From the NCBI GenBank assembly GCA_963682175.1, contig OY821781.1:38143254-38207253 (forward strand): a DNA stretch of 64,000 bases, given 5' to 3'. Below the pieces are notes generated by a model. The model searched no databases. It saw only the letters and a program-made list of their open reading frames with translations, and was not told the DNA's origin. This DNA comes from Triglochin maritima. Taxonomy: Eukaryota > Streptophyta > Magnoliopsida > Alismatales > Juncaginaceae. Of this stretch, positions 47,801 through 57,774 are shown one piece after another. The number at the start of each line of letters is the position of its first letter. Positions within the stretch are counted from its first letter, which is position 1. A program made the position numbers and the translations under genes.

Positions 47801-48673
47801 GGTTTCTTTCACAATAGATTGATTTGGCTGGTTTGAGCTTTCTTAGGGTTTTATTAGAAGTTTGGACTTGGAGTGGTAAAATCCCAACTTTAACAGGGGA
47901 TCTGATCTCATTTCGCTTTGGTTATATCGTTCTCCATTTTTCCCCCATTCCATGTTATAATTAGGTTTTGTTGGTGATTGTTTTGTTTTTTGATTGTTTT
48001 GGATGGTTGAAGGTTTTTTCTGTTTCTTGAGGAGAGTGGTTCACAGTGGTTAGGAAGAGGTCAAAGTTGGAACGTTGGGGATTATAGGGTTTTTACTTTT
48101 ATTTTGCTTGGGCTTGTGATTTTTTTTTGTCTTTCTCATTCTATATTGCTGGGGGTGTTTCTTTTACTTTTTCATAGTATCAGTACTGTTCCTTTGTGTC
48201 TGTCATTATCATTTTCTATTTACTTACAGTGGTTTAAATGTTTTGCTCTCTGCTGTTTTATGTATGTTACATGTATTTTGTCTGTTGTTCAACAGGTTTT
48301 GCGATCCCCATACTCCACAACTTCTTGATGCCAATTTGCTTTGGAAGATATTTTGGCATGACATTTGCTTATCTTTGACTTTGTTTTCGAGGGCAAAGCT
48401 ATCTAAATTCATCGTTAAATGGATCGCCGTGACACTTCTGGATTCGTTAGTGGTGGGCCAGGTCCTTCAAGTGCTTTCATACTGTACTTAGTGATATAAT
48501 TAACCAATGGATCCCTTTGAAGCAACTGTGATCTGACTTAGTTAGCCAATTTGTAGTATTTCTGTAAGACCTTCTGACTAAATTTGTTCCAGTGGTACAT
48601 TAATACCTGAAGTCAGGTTGACAACTGTTTATTGATAAAGGTTTGGTTCAGACGAGGATTCTTGTAAAAAAAC
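44880..48673 (+). other. Probable 5' leader with long intron of the downstream gene
   Basis: No protein ORF is supported here. A likely leader start is the TC-rich 45240-45330 stretch (TCTCGTCTCGCTCTCGCTCC). The T-rich, repetitive 45.36-48.29 kb behaves like a plant leader intron and ends in an excellent acceptor (TCTGTTGTTCAACAG|G at 48296). The exon after it would include several short upstream ATGs before 48674. The donor site is not certain. Confidence 0.4.
45355..46110. repeat. Degenerate tandem array, about 70-bp unit
   Basis: The phrase TCGATTTGGAGGTGAAAA..TTCCAACTTT..GGGTTTCGAACTCGTTTTT recurs about eleven times (starts near 45364, 45422, 45488, 45540, 45602, 45688, 45758, 45840, 45911, 45990 and 46061), with a mean spacing of about 70 bp. 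Some units have a variant second half (AAATCAAAATTTCGAGGTTTGA). Looser echoes with ATTCATGACCTATTCTGCATCC continue to about 48000, suggesting a very old array. Antisense ORFs here (45080-45955) come from the repeat. Confidence 0.75.
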
Positions 48674-50440
48674 ATGTTCCATCCAGTGACTGGAAAAAAT
48701 TGCACTGTGGATGCTTCTGAATGTGATCAGCATGTGGACACTACTTTGCGGCTTGATTTGCCCAATTCTTCAAATATTTCTGACTTGAACAAGAGAAAGC
48801 GGACCCCTATTAATGTTACCGAAGGCCCTGAACTTGCATTAACACTAGCTCCAAGCTACTTCAGTAACAGCAAGACTAGCTACAATGAAAACTCTTTGGT
48901 CAATCTGGATTTGAATTCTCAACTTCATCACTGTGGAAAAGGCGTTAACAGTCTTGAAGGGTCTGTAGCTTTCAAGAATGCATCTGTGTCAGACCTTCAG
49001 TTAAGTCTTTCAGCTGGAGCCACTGCATCTGCGGTTACTAATTCACCGTTATTCTCTACTCCCAGTCAGAATAACCTCAGCTCATCAGTTTCCATCAGCC
49101 AACTCCATCACGCAGATGAAGGATCAGTGTCGTGCCGTTGGAAACCAGCTGTTTTTTCAGTATCATCATTCCAAGCCAAATCAGCTAGCAACAGTGCTTT
49201 TGCCAGCTGGGCAGCTACTACCGGTGACATACCAGTCCCATCCACAGGGAACATCTTGTCTGTTCCATGTCACACACCTGAACACACAGTCACCTGTACT
49301 TCTGGGAGTTTACCTCATTCACCTCGAAAGCGAAACACTAGCACAAAGATCTGCCAGTTTCAAGGCTGTGGTAAGGGTGCCCGAGGTGCCTCTGGCCTGT
49401 GCATAGCACACGGTGGTGGCCGCCGGTGCGAGAGAGAAGGCTGCCACAAAGGAGCGGAGGGTCGCACTCCGCTTTGCAAGGCTCATGGTGGCGGTCGCCG
49501 CTGTCAATTCTTGGGTTGCACCAAGAGCGCGGAGGGGCGCACTGATTTCTGCATTGCCCACGGAGGTGGCCGGAGATGTAGCCAACAAAATTGTACCAAG
49601 GCTGCCCGTGGGAAATCTGGGTTATGCATAAAGCATGGTGGTGGGAAGAGGTGTTCAAAGCCTAAGTGCACGAAAAGTGCTGAAGGGTATTCCGGCCTTT
49701 GCATTTCACATGGTGGTGGCCGACGCTGCCAGTTCCCATCATGCACAAAGGGTGCCCAAGGGAGCACAATGCTGTGCAAGGCACATGGTGGGGGCAAGAG
49801 ATGCACTGCCGAGGGTTGCACCAAGGGCGCAGAAGGAAGCACTGCCTTCTGCAAAGCCCATGGTGGTGGAAAGAGGTGCTCTTTTGTAGGCGGTGGGCAA
49901 TGCCCAAAGAGTGTTCATGGAGGCACACTATTTTGTGTTGCCCACGGTGGTGGTAAAAGATGTGTTGTACCAGAGTGCACCAGTAGTGCCCGTGGTCGCA
50001 CAAATTTTTGTGTGAAACATGGGGGTGGCAAGAGGTGTGCCCGTGAAGGGTGTGGGAAGAGCGCTCAGGGCCGAACTGATTTTTGCAAGGCGCATGGTGG
50101 AGGCAACCGGTGTTCGTGGGGCCATGCAGGGAGCAGTTTTGGTAGTGGACAGCTACCTTGTGATCAGATTGCTCGGGTAAAAACTGGGTTGTGCACTCTG
50201 CATCGCAACTTGTTCAAGGACCAGGAATCAAACAGCAGACGCGGTAGTTCGCTGGAATCAGATGCCAGCCAGAGCTGGAGCTTTAGTTTCGACACAAAAC
50301 CACTTCAGGGCGCCTATGCTCTTCCAGAAGGACGAGTACATGGTGGAAGATTGATGTCAATGCTGGCAAGTGGTGCGACTCTTGGACGGCATAATGTCAT
50401 TGGTGGTGGTTCTTCGGATCAAAGTTGCATATGGCTTTGA
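48674..50440 (+). CDS. Cys/His-repeat nuclear protein, WRKY19-like family without a WRKY domain
   Basis: A single coding exon of 588 aa. Residues about 224-515 hold eleven tandem units of about 25 aa with the spacing C-x4-C-x10-C-x2-H followed by GGG and a basic pair (for example RRCEREGCHKGAEGRTPLC). Unit 8 has three extra residues in the first loop and unit 11 a longer first loop. Each unit offers three Cys and one His, as for a small zinc-binding module. The family is often labelled 'WRKY transcription factor 19-like' after a fusion protein, but there is no WRKYGQK here. The N-terminal 220 residues are Ser/Asn-rich, with KRKR (40-43) as a possible nuclear signal and three LxLxL motifs (LRLDL 25-29, LALTL 54-58, LQLSL 108-112). 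The C-terminus is Gly/Ser-rich. Function is unproven; a nuclear regulator is plausible. ORFs on the opposite strand are repeat shadows. Confidence 0.88.
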   Translation: MFHPVTGKNCTVDASECDQHVDTTLRLDLPNSSNISDLNKRKRTPINVTEGPELALTLAPSYFSNSKTSYNENSLVNLDLNSQLHHCGKGVNSLEGSVAFKNASVSDLQLSLSAGATASAVTNSPLFSTPSQNNLSSSVSISQLHHADEGSVSCRWKPAVFSVSSFQAKSASNSAFASWAATTGDIPVPSTGNILSVPCHTPEHTVTCTSGSLPHSPRKRNTSTKICQFQGCGKGARGASGLCIAHGGGRRCEREGCHKGAEGRTPLCKAHGGGRRCQFLGCTKSAEGRTDFCIAHGGGRRCSQQNCTKAARGKSGLCIKHGGGKRCSKPKCTKSAEGYSGLCISHGGGRRCQFPSCTKGAQGSTMLCKAHGGGKRCTAEGCTKGAEGSTAFCKAHGGGKRCSFVGGGQCPKSVHGGTLFCVAHGGGKRCVVPECTSSARGRTNFCVKHGGGKRCAREGCGKSAQGRTDFCKAHGGGNRCSWGHAGSSFGSGQLPCDQIARVKTGLCTLHRNLFKDQESNSRRGSSLESDASQSWSFSFDTKPLQGAYALPEGRVHGGRLMSMLASGATLGRHNVIGGGSSDQSCIWL

Positions 50441-51412
50441 AGGGTCTGATCGGTATGCTGTTTTCTTTCTGTCGGTCTTGTTTTTGTGCTTTCAGTTTTT
50501 GCTCCTTTATTTAAGTGTGTGTTTTTCGTAAGTGAGTAATGATGTTCTCATTCTTGCTTGGTGTCCTTGTGATTGAATTGCCATCCTCATGTGATGAAAT
50601 AAAAGGATGTGCATGATTGTGAAGTAGTTTCTTGGGAGAATCTGTTGTGATTTGGTTTGGTTTTAGGGTTTGGTGTTTCCTCTGTGAAACAAATAAAAGG
50701 GTGTTAAGCATGGTATGTGCTTCTGTCTAAGACTGAAATAAGTTTGTTAGGTACAATGTGGCTTTTGCAACAATTTGTATATATATGTAATGGTAATGCT
50801 TTCTATGTTTTGATATTTTTTTGACTTGATCTTATGCTAAAAAATTGGTTCCATACATGTGTGCTAATTTTTATTGGAGACATGACAAGTTGAGCATTTC
50901 TGGTGTGACTCTGAACACCAAATCATCATTATCATTTGATAGATTCTTGAAAGCATTTTTCTGTTTGATAAATAAATAGGAAAAGGACAAAAGTATGATG
51001 AATTTTTGTCAATGTATTTATATACAGAGTAGATATGTTTGAAGTTTTTTCGTTTCTTCCTCCCGGTGGATCAAATGATTTTCAGGTTATATATTAAAAA
51101 AATGGTTTCTTATAGTTTGGGCTCTTAAAGATTTTTGTTCTACTTATTTTCTTTTATCTTCTTTTCACGTGCATTTTTCTAAATTGTTATTTATCGTCCG
51201 TACGAATTATCATTTTCACATCCTCTCATATTTCTACTTATATATCTCGACATTTCATTCTCTTATCACCCTTCTATCTTCGTCTTCATCTCATAATCAT
51301 AAAAAAAAATATTTTGGAGTTCAGAAAATGAGTCAACGGACTTCGATGTACTCGAATTTGGTAAAATATCAAACTTCTCTTTAATAAAAAAAATAAAAAA
51401 ATATTTTTTTTA
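50441..51412. other. 3' UTR and AT-rich intergenic DNA
   Basis: The first few hundred bases (with AATAAAAGG words near 50600 and 50690) are probably the 3' UTR of the Cys/His-repeat gene. The remainder is AT-rich with no gene or repeat recognised. Confidence 0.5.
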
Positions 51413-54245
51413 AGGAGCGTCCACCGGAAGGCCCGGAACCCCCATGTGGGAGGCGTCTGGCTTAGACGCCCTTACTTTTTTTAATAAAAAATTTAAAAAT
51501 TATATGATGGTTATCTCAAATTATTTAAGGTTCAGTTCCAAGTTTTTTGGTATTAATTGGTAACTATACGGGTTGGATTATAATGAGATTTTTTATAAGT
51601 GATAAAGATTCAAAAAAATTCTGATCCAACAATTTTAAGATCCAAAAAATTTCCAGGTGAACGAGACCCCCGAACGACATGTCGAGGTGATATTTGGTAA
51701 AACTTCCCTCGTGTACTCCAACCCGTTACGTCACTTGCAAAAAACTCATGACTGAAAGTGTTTTTTTAAGGGAATGTGTTCTAAAAGTTTTACTTTTAAA
51801 TGTTAATTATTATGAATTAAATGAGAAATCATTTTGTTCCTTGTTTATGTTATTCGTCTTTTAAAAGTGTTAAGGAAGAGTCTCTTGGTCCTTAACCGTA
51901 GAGCTCTAAAAGATATTGGTTTACATAAAACAAAAGATATTCGCAATCATGGTAATGAACATGAGACATTTATTACCGAGTTAAGATTGTCGTGTTGGTC
52001 ATAGATCATTGTAGCTCAACAAGTGAGTGACAACACGGGTACACAAAAGAGGAAAATACTACTTTTGTATACTGAATAGACATAATAAGTAAAACATTAT
52101 AGAATTGTGTTTTCTGTGTCATTAATGTTTTACTGTGTCTTTGGTCCTTTGATATGAGACTTATGTCCGATCGCTTAAGAATTGCTTAATTAGACTAGTG
52201 TCTTGAGCTATCAATGAGTGTAGTGTAAAGACATTAGTTGGTTAAGTATGACTTTCGTTGGAGAAGATAGTTAGTTAAAAGATTATCATTGCCCATCTTA
52301 AATGAGTAATGATATTAGTGGGCCCCTTGATAAAGCAAAGTTATAATGTGCACAATGTGATTTGAGTTAAGTCACATGTTTATAACTAGCTTAAAGAGAT
52401 CAAGAAATGAATACTAATACAAAGATGACACAATACTACTTTGTGTGTATTCTTAATATCATGAGGCAAATGGACGGACACAAGTGGTGCACTCCATCAC
52501 TAAATGGATCGGGTTTTGGTTCGAGTGGAATTAAGACATCTAACTAATTGGGACCTATAATGTGTAGCTAGATACCGCTTATAGCTTGTGATATTAAACT
52601 CTTAATATCACTGCCAACTTAGTTTAGATCCTCCCATAGGTCACACCAAAAAACCGGGAAACAATAAGCTTGATTTTTGGTTCATATGATGTGTCGGGTT
52701 TCTTATATAAAATATGACACATGTGGTGAACAAGTAAAATCAATTATGTTGTGATATATATAACATAATTAGAATCATGATAAATTCTTATGAGATGCAT
52801 ATATTATGGGGTGCAATAATTTATTGTTGCATAGGATAATATATTGCATAAGTTGTGAATTTGCTAAAACCCCCTAAAGTTCAAATTTTGTTGGAAATAA
52901 ATCCAAAATTTGAAAAAGACAAAATCAGGTAAAGGTTCGGTAATCCGTTTATGGTTCGGTCGACCGAAGATTCTATGGATCGGTCAACCGAACATGGAAC
53001 GGATGGTCAGAGTTGATTGACCGAACTTGACTAAAGTGCCTGAAATTCTGGTTCGGTATACCAAACCAGGAACGGTCGACCGAACAATATTCAATTCCGA
53101 TATTTTTGGTTAACCGAATGGTATTCGGTTTTAGACGAGGGTTCGTCCGATCGGTTAAGGAAATTTTTTCTCCTAAAGAATCAGTCGTCCGTCTAATGCA
53201 TGGTAAGCCAAACGTGACATATTCGGTTAGCCGAGTATGTCCCGGTAAACCGAAGCCCGATTGATTTTCTGCCTTTGATAATTAAGAGATTAATTTGATT
53301 AATGGTTGGATTAGCGCCAAACTTGGTCAAACGTTTTGTGGATGCATGTAATACATTATGGAATTAATTTGTGAGAGAAAATGTCAAGAAAAAATGGCTT
53401 AAGAATAGTCATGATTGAGAGTAAGATTGGAGCCTATAAATAGGTTTTTATTCTCCTTAATTATGTTAGAAGTTTCTTGCTAATTGTTTTCTCTCCTAAT
53501 TCACCACAAAAGCCACGAAAATTCTCTTAAGTTTCTAAGTCTTTGGAAGGAGAAATCTCAGAGACTAGGGAAGGGGTTTGTAGCTAGATTCTAAGCTAGT
53601 TTGGAGATTGATTGGCTAGCTCCTTTCTCTCCAACCTTGTTTAGGGTTTGGTGAATACTCGGAGGCATCCGACGCAATAAGAAGCGACGATCGTCTTCCT
53701 CAACATCTTTGGATCATCAAGAAGTTTTAGAGATCTTCTAGGTTTGAATTTCGAAGTCCCTTGTGTTTGTTTTAATAAAGTTTTGAAACTAGTTATTGAA
53801 ACAAACCGATGCATGCATGAAACAAATCATAGAAAATTGTAATTGATCCTTATTGTACATAAAAATTTCGAAAATATATATGTGCAATTAAACTAGAAAT
53901 CCTACAGTTTTGTAAGTCAGGGGAGTTTTTTTTGTGAGTTTTACCAAATATCACCTCGATCAGTCGTTCGGGGGTCTAGCTCGCCGGTAAGGTGGCGGGA
54001 GTGGCAAGGGGGACAACGCCTCCTAAATTTTTTTTAGATCTTGCAATTGTGGGATCTGATTTTTTTTAAATTTTATCACTTACAAAAAACTCATTGTAAT
54101 CCAACCCGTTACCACCAAAATCTTGTAGCAAAATCTCAAATCATTTGAGATAACGCAACTTATAAATTTATGATTTTGTATTTAATTTTTTTTGGACGGA
54201 CGTCTTAGCCAAACGTCCCCAATGGACGTTTTACCCAAGCTCTCG
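51413..54245. mobile_element. Large fold-back element with about 300-bp inverted arms, split by a solo LTR
   Basis: The left arm (51413 to about 51750) and right arm (about 53908-54245) are inverted copies. GAACGAGACCCCCGAACGAC and GAGGTGATATTTGGTAAAAC on the left match GTTTTACCAAATATCACCTC and GTCGTTCGGGGGTCTAGCTC on the right; ACGGGTTGGATTATAATGAG matches CTCATTGTAATCCAACCCGT. The outer ends are GC-rich (GTCTGGCTTAGACGCC against GGACGTCTTAGCCAAACGTC). The solo LTR copy B sits at the centre, so the fold-back element was there first. Target duplications of the outer element were not identified. Confidence 0.85.
51765..53906 (+). mobile_element. Solo LTR (family 2), copy B, inverted relative to copy A
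   Basis: This is a full-length inverted relative of 31717-33846, from (T)AAGGGAATGTGTTCTAAAAG to CTAGAAATCCTACA. A TATA box AGCCTATAAATAGG lies at 53431-53444, in the same context as in family 1 (AGCTTATAAATAG). Palindrome variants (TTCGGTCGACCGAA, TCGGTCAACCGAA, ATTCGGTTAGCCGA) cluster at 52945-53260, upstream of the TATA box. The flanks GTTTT (53907-53911) and TTTTT/GTTTT before 51765 may be the target duplication, blurred by the T run. No retroviral-type ORF is present. Confidence 0.85.
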
Positions 54246-54336
54246 ACCCGATTTATTTTTTGTTGGATTTACTTCACCGAATCCAGGCGTTTCGCCAGAC
54301 ATTTTCGTGATGTTGATTCTGAAAAAATAAGTATTA

Positions 54337-54413
54337 AATGTGTATTAAATGAACTGTGAATAACAAAATTATCTTATTGAAATGTGTATTAAATGAACTG
54401 TGAATAACAAAAT
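54337..54413. repeat. Two-copy 33-bp direct repeat
   Basis: AATGTGTATTAAATGAACTG followed by TGAATAACAAAAT occurs at 54337-54369 and again, identically, at 54381-54413, separated by 11 bp. It lies between the fold-back element and the hAT element. Confidence 0.9.
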
Positions 54414-54474
54414 AGTAATTGTTTGGACGATTTAAGTAATTTTCCGATGATAAATAGTAATTCCCAAAGTTAAA

Positions 54475-57400
54475 CAAGTTCACGGAACGCCTAGGTGAGC
54501 CGAGGCGATCGGGGGCGTCCAGTCGCCTGGGCGGTCTTTTTTTTTAATTCAATTAAATTTTATAAAATAGATAAAAAATCAGGAAAAATCGGAAAAATAG
54601 GAAAAAATGCACAAATATTTTCTAAAAATACCATACATGTTTAGGCTTCGAAAAGACACATAGTTCCTCGACCAATGCCTCACTAGGCACCCCCTCTACC
54701 CACCTAAACACTTAGGTATACAATTTATTGCTTAGTAGTACGATTACAAATGTAACTCAGAGTTCATACAATAACAGATAAGAGAGAAATTAGAATTACA
54801 AGTTAACTAACTAATTCCATTGGACACATTGATCTAATATCCAATTGTGAACCATATCATATCCTCCACCACCATCAGAGTCGTCGGAGTGATTCTCGTT
54901 CGGATTGTCGACGTAGACATCATCTTCTTTAGTTTCTTCATCGTCGGATTAGATATATTGCTCGTCGATGTCCATCGGTGGTTGAGAACTCAATGCACCT
55001 GGAACTCTAGAACTAATGTGAACGATGACATCATCCATTCCACCACCTAATAATGGCGCATCAGATGCAGTGGAACACCACGCGTCAGATGCAGTGGACA
55101 TGGATCGAGCAAAGCGTCTCCGTAAAGAAGAATGTCCTAAAGCTGCTTCCTCGGCATCGGCCCATGTAAGCTCCTTTCCAGCGAATACCGGATCTTTAGT
55201 TTCTACCAACCATGGATGCTCGTCGAAGAGATCGTAGTCCACACTGATGGGGTCATAAAATCCGGGCTTCTCCATCCTTTGCTGAAACATTTGCCTTAAC
55301 TTTTGGTTGTAGTTCACATACACCAAGTCATTCATCTTCTTCACAACTAACCTGTTCCTTCTCGTTGAGTGCAACTGCTCGAAGACACTCCAATTCCGGT
55401 CATAACCTGATGTCGAGCATGTCAATCCAAACACCCTCAGGGCCAACCTCTGTAATGCGGTCTCTCCCATGTCTGCACCATAAGATTGTCACCAATCTAT
55501 AGGTCTTCTTTTCATCCTTTGTCTGACGACCATATCCCTAGAGAACATTCCAAGTGAGTTCTTGTAACGATCAAGTAAACCACAAATCTTGTCTTGTTCT
55601 TCAGGAGTGGGGACGAGACGCTCTACGACATCCATGAATCCAGGCATATGCTCATTGAAAGCTACATTTCGATCTTGAGGTGGGATGGAGAAGAAGGTAC
55701 CAGGGTTGAGTAAGAAACCAGCTGAGTGTAGCGGTGAGGACATCATCTTCCCTGGACCCCACCTAGTGTCGATGAGGTCGATGACTTGCTTGTACAACCT
55801 CGGGTTTCCTTCAAAGTTCCTAATGATTTGTTCTTTGGCTTTCTCCATTGCGTCAAGTAGATATCCCATCGGTGGTTTCTCATCACCGTCAACAAGTCTA
55901 AGAACCTGGACCATAGGTTGTGAGGCCTTCAGTGCCTTCACGACGTTGGTCCAGAAGCCACTTTGTAGAATGGTCTCGGCAACTTCAGTAGAGATCTCCT
56001 TCTTTTTTTGTTCTTCATCCAACTTGCATTAGGATCGTTGTACTCCGGGGAAACAACAAAGGCTCGGAGTCTGTCTTTCTTCAGAAACAACCTTTGCAAA
56101 GTCAGAAAGGCGGTGACAAATCTCGTGACAACAGGGCGTAGTAGGTTCCCTTCAATGGCAATTCACATCCTCTTCAACAACATGGTAGAGCTGTTGAAAT
56201 GTTTGACGATCTTACGAGCTAAAACAATAGTCTTCAAAAACAACTTGCCAATATCCTCCAAGATGAGATCGATGCAATGCGCTGCACAGGGAGTCCAAAA
56301 CAATCTCCTTCTTTTTTGCTTCAACATCCTACCGGCAAATACGTACGCGGCAGCGTTGTCGGTGACCACCTGAACAACGTGTTCTACGCCAATCTCGCCA
56401 ACTACCTTGTCCATCAGCTTGTACAGGTAGTCTGCGGTATAAGAGTGACCGGAAGCATCTACAGACCTCATGAACATGGTAGTTGTTGGACAATTTACTA
56501 TAAAATCGATTATATTCCTACCGGACCTATCAGTCCAGCCATCTGTCATCAACGTGCACCTGTATGTTGCCCAATCTTGTCTGTACGACTCTAGTATACC
56601 TCTAGCGTAGTCAATTTCCTGTTTAAGGCACGAGTCACTAACTTCATGATACGTCATGGGTTTAAGTCCGGGTCTGTAAGTACAAGTAGCGGATATTGCT
56701 TCCTTCCACTCAGGCGTCCTTACAGTGTTGAATGATATACCACATCTATAGAAAAGCCTAGACCATTTTTGATTAATTGTTTTCCTATCTTTTTTTCTAA
56801 AGGTTCTTTCGATGGTTGTTTGTTGTGGGCCGGAAACCACGTCCTTCCCACGTCCGCAAAATGGTGCCCACAAACGTTGTTTTTGTCTCTTTCGACCAGG
56901 AACGGGGCGAGAACGAGAGGTTGGGGTCCGAGCAGAACCAGAACCCGACCCGATTTCCAGATCAAATTCTATGTTTTCTCGGTCTACATAATCATCAAGA
57001 CATACATTTTTGTTTTGTAATGTCCTACTGTTTCTAATCATGTATGCAGTTATGTCTTATTTAACAGAGTCAGGAACTTTATCACAAGGTCTAACATTGT
57101 TACCGGGTGTGTGCGCAAGATGTTGTTTGTGACGGGCTATACCACCTCTAGTTTCCTTACCACATAACTCACAGATAATGCAGTTTTTATCGTTAACACT
57201 AATGTAATGGACAATATTCCAACCGGGGTCATTTGTACGGGTAGGTCTTAGGTCATCGTAACTCTCGTGATGCATATGGAGACTAGTGTCGGGTACGTAG
57301 GTCATGTCTTAAAACTAGACTAATATAAAAATTTAGACTAATATGAAAATAAATACTAATTAATTTAATTCTAAAGAGAAGTTAGAAAAAGTGCACTTGA

Positions 57401-57718
57401 TTTTGGCGGTTGAAGAACGAAGAACCGGATCGGAGACTTCACTTTCCAACTTCAAAACTAAGCACCAGACCGGAGACTTAATCGCGAAAACTTGATGATT
57501 AGAATAGAATTATGAAGAAGAAGAGAATGAGAGATTTGTGAAAAATGAAGAGGTTTGGAGGGGTTTATATAGGATTTGGGGGTAGTGGCAAACTTGTAAA
57601 TTTTGAAAAAAAAACAAAAAAAAACAAAAAAGTGGAGAGTCGTTGGAGTGCCTCCAACGGCGATCGCCTATTTCGCCCAGGCGACCATCGCGACGGGCGG
57701 TGGCCTACGTGAACACTG
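54475..57718 (-). mobile_element. hAT DNA transposon (degenerate)
   Basis: The left end CAAGTTCACGGAACGCC and the inverted right end CAGTGTTCACGTAGGCC form imperfect terminal repeats. Both ends have GC-rich subterminal sequence with the shared word TCGCCTGGGCG (54523-54533, inverted at 57674-57684) and GGCGATCG words. Total length is about 3.2 kb, normal for hAT. The 8-bp flanks (AAGTTAAA and GTTGTAAT) do not match, so the ends are eroded or placed a few bases off. It carries a broken transposase gene on the minus strand. Confidence 0.8.
54949..57305 (-). pseudogene. hAT transposase pseudogene (BED finger, DUF659, hAT dimerisation)
   Basis: Reading from 57305 down: an N-terminal BED-type zinc finger (CELCGKETRGGIARHKQHLA), a DUF659 region (TLMTDGWTDRSGRNIIDFIV, VVQVVTDNAAAYVFAGRML, TPCAAHCIDLILEDIGKLF) and a C-terminal hAT dimerisation domain (TCSTSGYDRNWSVFEQLHS). 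This order is that of plant hAT transposases. It is broken by three in-frame stops (TAA at 57059-57057; TGA at 56165-56163; TGA at 55491-55489, where relatives have a second Trp) and a frameshift in an A run at about 56003-56010. The frame continues in homologous sequence after each break, so the damage is small and probably recent compared with the MITEs. At least two stops are explained by a single G-to-A or C-to-T change. Confidence 0.9.
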
Positions 57719-57774
57719 GTTGTAATGCATATTAATGAAAATGCAGATTTGTTTTGCAAAGGTGACATCTTAAT

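Noticed and set aside
49319..50125. Several antisense and alternate-frame ORFs with Cys/His-rich text
   Set aside because: They are shadows of the regular repeat in the 588-aa protein; periodic codons keep other frames open.
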